Below, in pieces: positions 63,212 through 64,000 of a stretch of DNA of 64,000 nucleotides. The stretch's first letter is position 1. The number at the start of each line of letters is the position of its first letter. A program made the translations under genes and the position numbers. A model generated the notes under the pieces. The model was not told where the DNA came from, ran no database searches, and saw nothing but the letters and a program-made list of their open reading frames with translations. The stretch is taken from assembly GCF_003633685.1 (NCBI RefSeq), contig NZ_RBKT01000001.1, forward strand, positions 4,960,001-5,024,000, in the 5' to 3' direction. Origin of the DNA: Micromonospora pisi. GTDB lineage: Bacteria > Actinomycetota > Actinomycetes > Mycobacteriales > Micromonosporaceae.

Positions 63212-64000
63212 ATGGCCCGAGACCGGCGCGAACCCCGCACGATGCTGGAGTACCTGATCCAGCAGAGCGACCGCACGTACGAGGAGTTGGCCGAGGAGTT
63301 CTCTCGGCTCGACTCCCGCGCGGCGATCAGCGCCCGGCACCTCGGCCGCCTCGCACGCGGCGAACGGCAACTGGCCGACTCCACCCCGGCGACCCGCCGC
63401 GCGTTGCAGGCCCTGTTCGGCAAGCCCGTCGAAGAGTTGCAGCTTCCCTGGACTGCCGGCCACCCCTCCACCGCACCGGCACAGCCTGCCGCCCTGGCGC
63501 TGCCCGGTACTGGTCCAGAAAGGAACATCCTCGCCATGGCCGCTCAACGCGCCCGCCAGTACGCCATGCTCGCCGCCGAAGCCACCACCCCCGCCGCCAT
63601 CCAGCAGCTCGCCGAGGAGGTGCAGCGCCTCGCCCTGGCCTACCCGCAGCGGCCGGTCAACGAGGTCATCGGCGACCTGGCCGAAACGCAGGACACCCTG
63701 TTCACCCTCCTGGAGCGCCGGCAGCCGCCGGACCAGTCACGGGACCTGAACTTCCTCGCCGGCATCACCAGCGGCCTGCTCGCCAAGGTGTCGCACGACC
63801 TGGCCGATCCGCACTCGGCGATGCTCCAGGCCCGCACCGCTGTTCTCTGCGCCGAGCAGGCCGGACACCCCGGCCTGCAAGCCTGGCTACGTGGCATGCA
63901 GTCGCTCGTCGCCTACTGGGCCGGTCGGTACGCCGAAGCGGTCCGCTACGCCGACGCCGGCCGCGAGTACGCCGCCCAGGCCGGCGGCACCTCCGCCGTC
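63212..64000 (+). CDS. HTH transcriptional regulator with TPR-like C-terminus (3' end cut off)
   Basis: The frame is open from the ATG at 63212 to the window edge, 263 codons, and continues beyond. GGGAGG lies nine bases upstream. The N-terminal 70 residues resemble an XRE-type helix-turn-helix (MLEYLIQQSDRTYEELAEEF, AISARHLGRLARGER). From about residue 105 helical repeats follow (AQRARQYAMLAAEATTPAAI, TSGLLAKVSHDLADPHSAM, RYAEAVRYADAGREYAAQAG), a TPR-like sensor region. Such regulators are frequent at the distal end of actinomycete elements. It is the only plus-strand gene in the AICE part of the window. Confidence 0.75.
   Translation, partial: MARDRREPRTMLEYLIQQSDRTYEELAEEFSRLDSRAAISARHLGRLARGERQLADSTPATRRALQALFGKPVEELQLPWTAGHPSTAPAQPAALALPGTGPERNILAMAAQRARQYAMLAAEATTPAAIQQLAEEVQRLALAYPQRPVNEVIGDLAETQDTLFTLLERRQPPDQSRDLNFLAGITSGLLAKVSHDLADPHSAMLQARTAVLCAEQAGHPGLQAWLRGMQSLVAYWAGRYAEAVRYADAGREYAAQAGGTSAV

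Larger units (their letters stand above)
53421..64000. mobile_element. Actinomycete integrative and conjugative element (AICE), right end outside window
   Basis: The order tRNA, int, xis, repSA, spd/DUF2637, traB, small proteins, GntR regulator is the standard AICE layout (pSAM2-like). These elements replicate by rolling circle with RepSA and move double-stranded DNA between mycelia with the TraB translocase. No second copy of the tRNA 3' half is found up to 64000, so the element continues to the right. Confidence 0.88.

Overview
The window is high-GC actinomycete DNA, most likely from the Micromonosporaceae (an inference from the ESX gene set, the F420-dependent oxidoreductase and the RepSA-type integrative element; no rRNA gene is present to confirm it). 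It divides into three parts: chromosomal core (1-33.9 kb), a 19.4-kb accessory island (34.0-53.3 kb), and the start of an actinomycete integrative and conjugative element (AICE, 53.4 kb to beyond the right edge).

Core, 1-12.9 kb. In order: the 3' part of an F420-dependent oxidoreductase, a VOC protein overlapping an AraC-family regulator, a molybdenum-cofactor-sulfurase-like PLP enzyme overlapping an ABC half-transporter, a DUF371 protein, a KamB/NpmA-like 16S rRNA methyltransferase, a glycosyltransferase, an LCP-family cell-wall ligase and a secreted beta-helix protein preceded by a LacI-type palindrome. Strong hairpins separate several of these units.

Core, 13-32.1 kb: a type VII (ESX) secretion locus. 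The machine genes alternate strand: eccB (-), eccE (+), eccD (-), eccC (+). Around them lie a YbaB-like protein, two classical WXG100 proteins, two long WXG100-like proteins that share a C-terminal tail, small membrane proteins and three mycosin proteases. A GNAT acetyltransferase follows.

Island, 34.0-53.3 kb. It is bracketed by a perfect 129-bp direct repeat containing 91 bp of upstream sequence plus the 5' half of a tRNA-Arg(CCT). The left copy is cut exactly at the end of the anticodon loop; the right copy is the intact tRNA. No integrase was found inside. The contents look defensive: a DUF7662-GIY-YIG nuclease coupled to a second nuclease-like gene broken by an IS630 element; a translationally coupled cassette of helicase, DUF4391, type III-like Mod and Res, preceded by a short methyltransferase; decayed reading frames; and two adjacent HEPN-like proteins. 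The 38-47 kb genes look lower in GC than the ESX core.

AICE, 53.4-64 kb. Integrase, excisionase, RepSA initiator, DUF2637/Spd protein and FtsK-like TraB run as one minus-strand chain with ATGA overlaps. Small element proteins, a GntR-UTRA regulator with candidate operators and a DivIVA-like protein follow. A plus-strand HTH regulator is cut by the window edge, and the distal attachment site is not in view.
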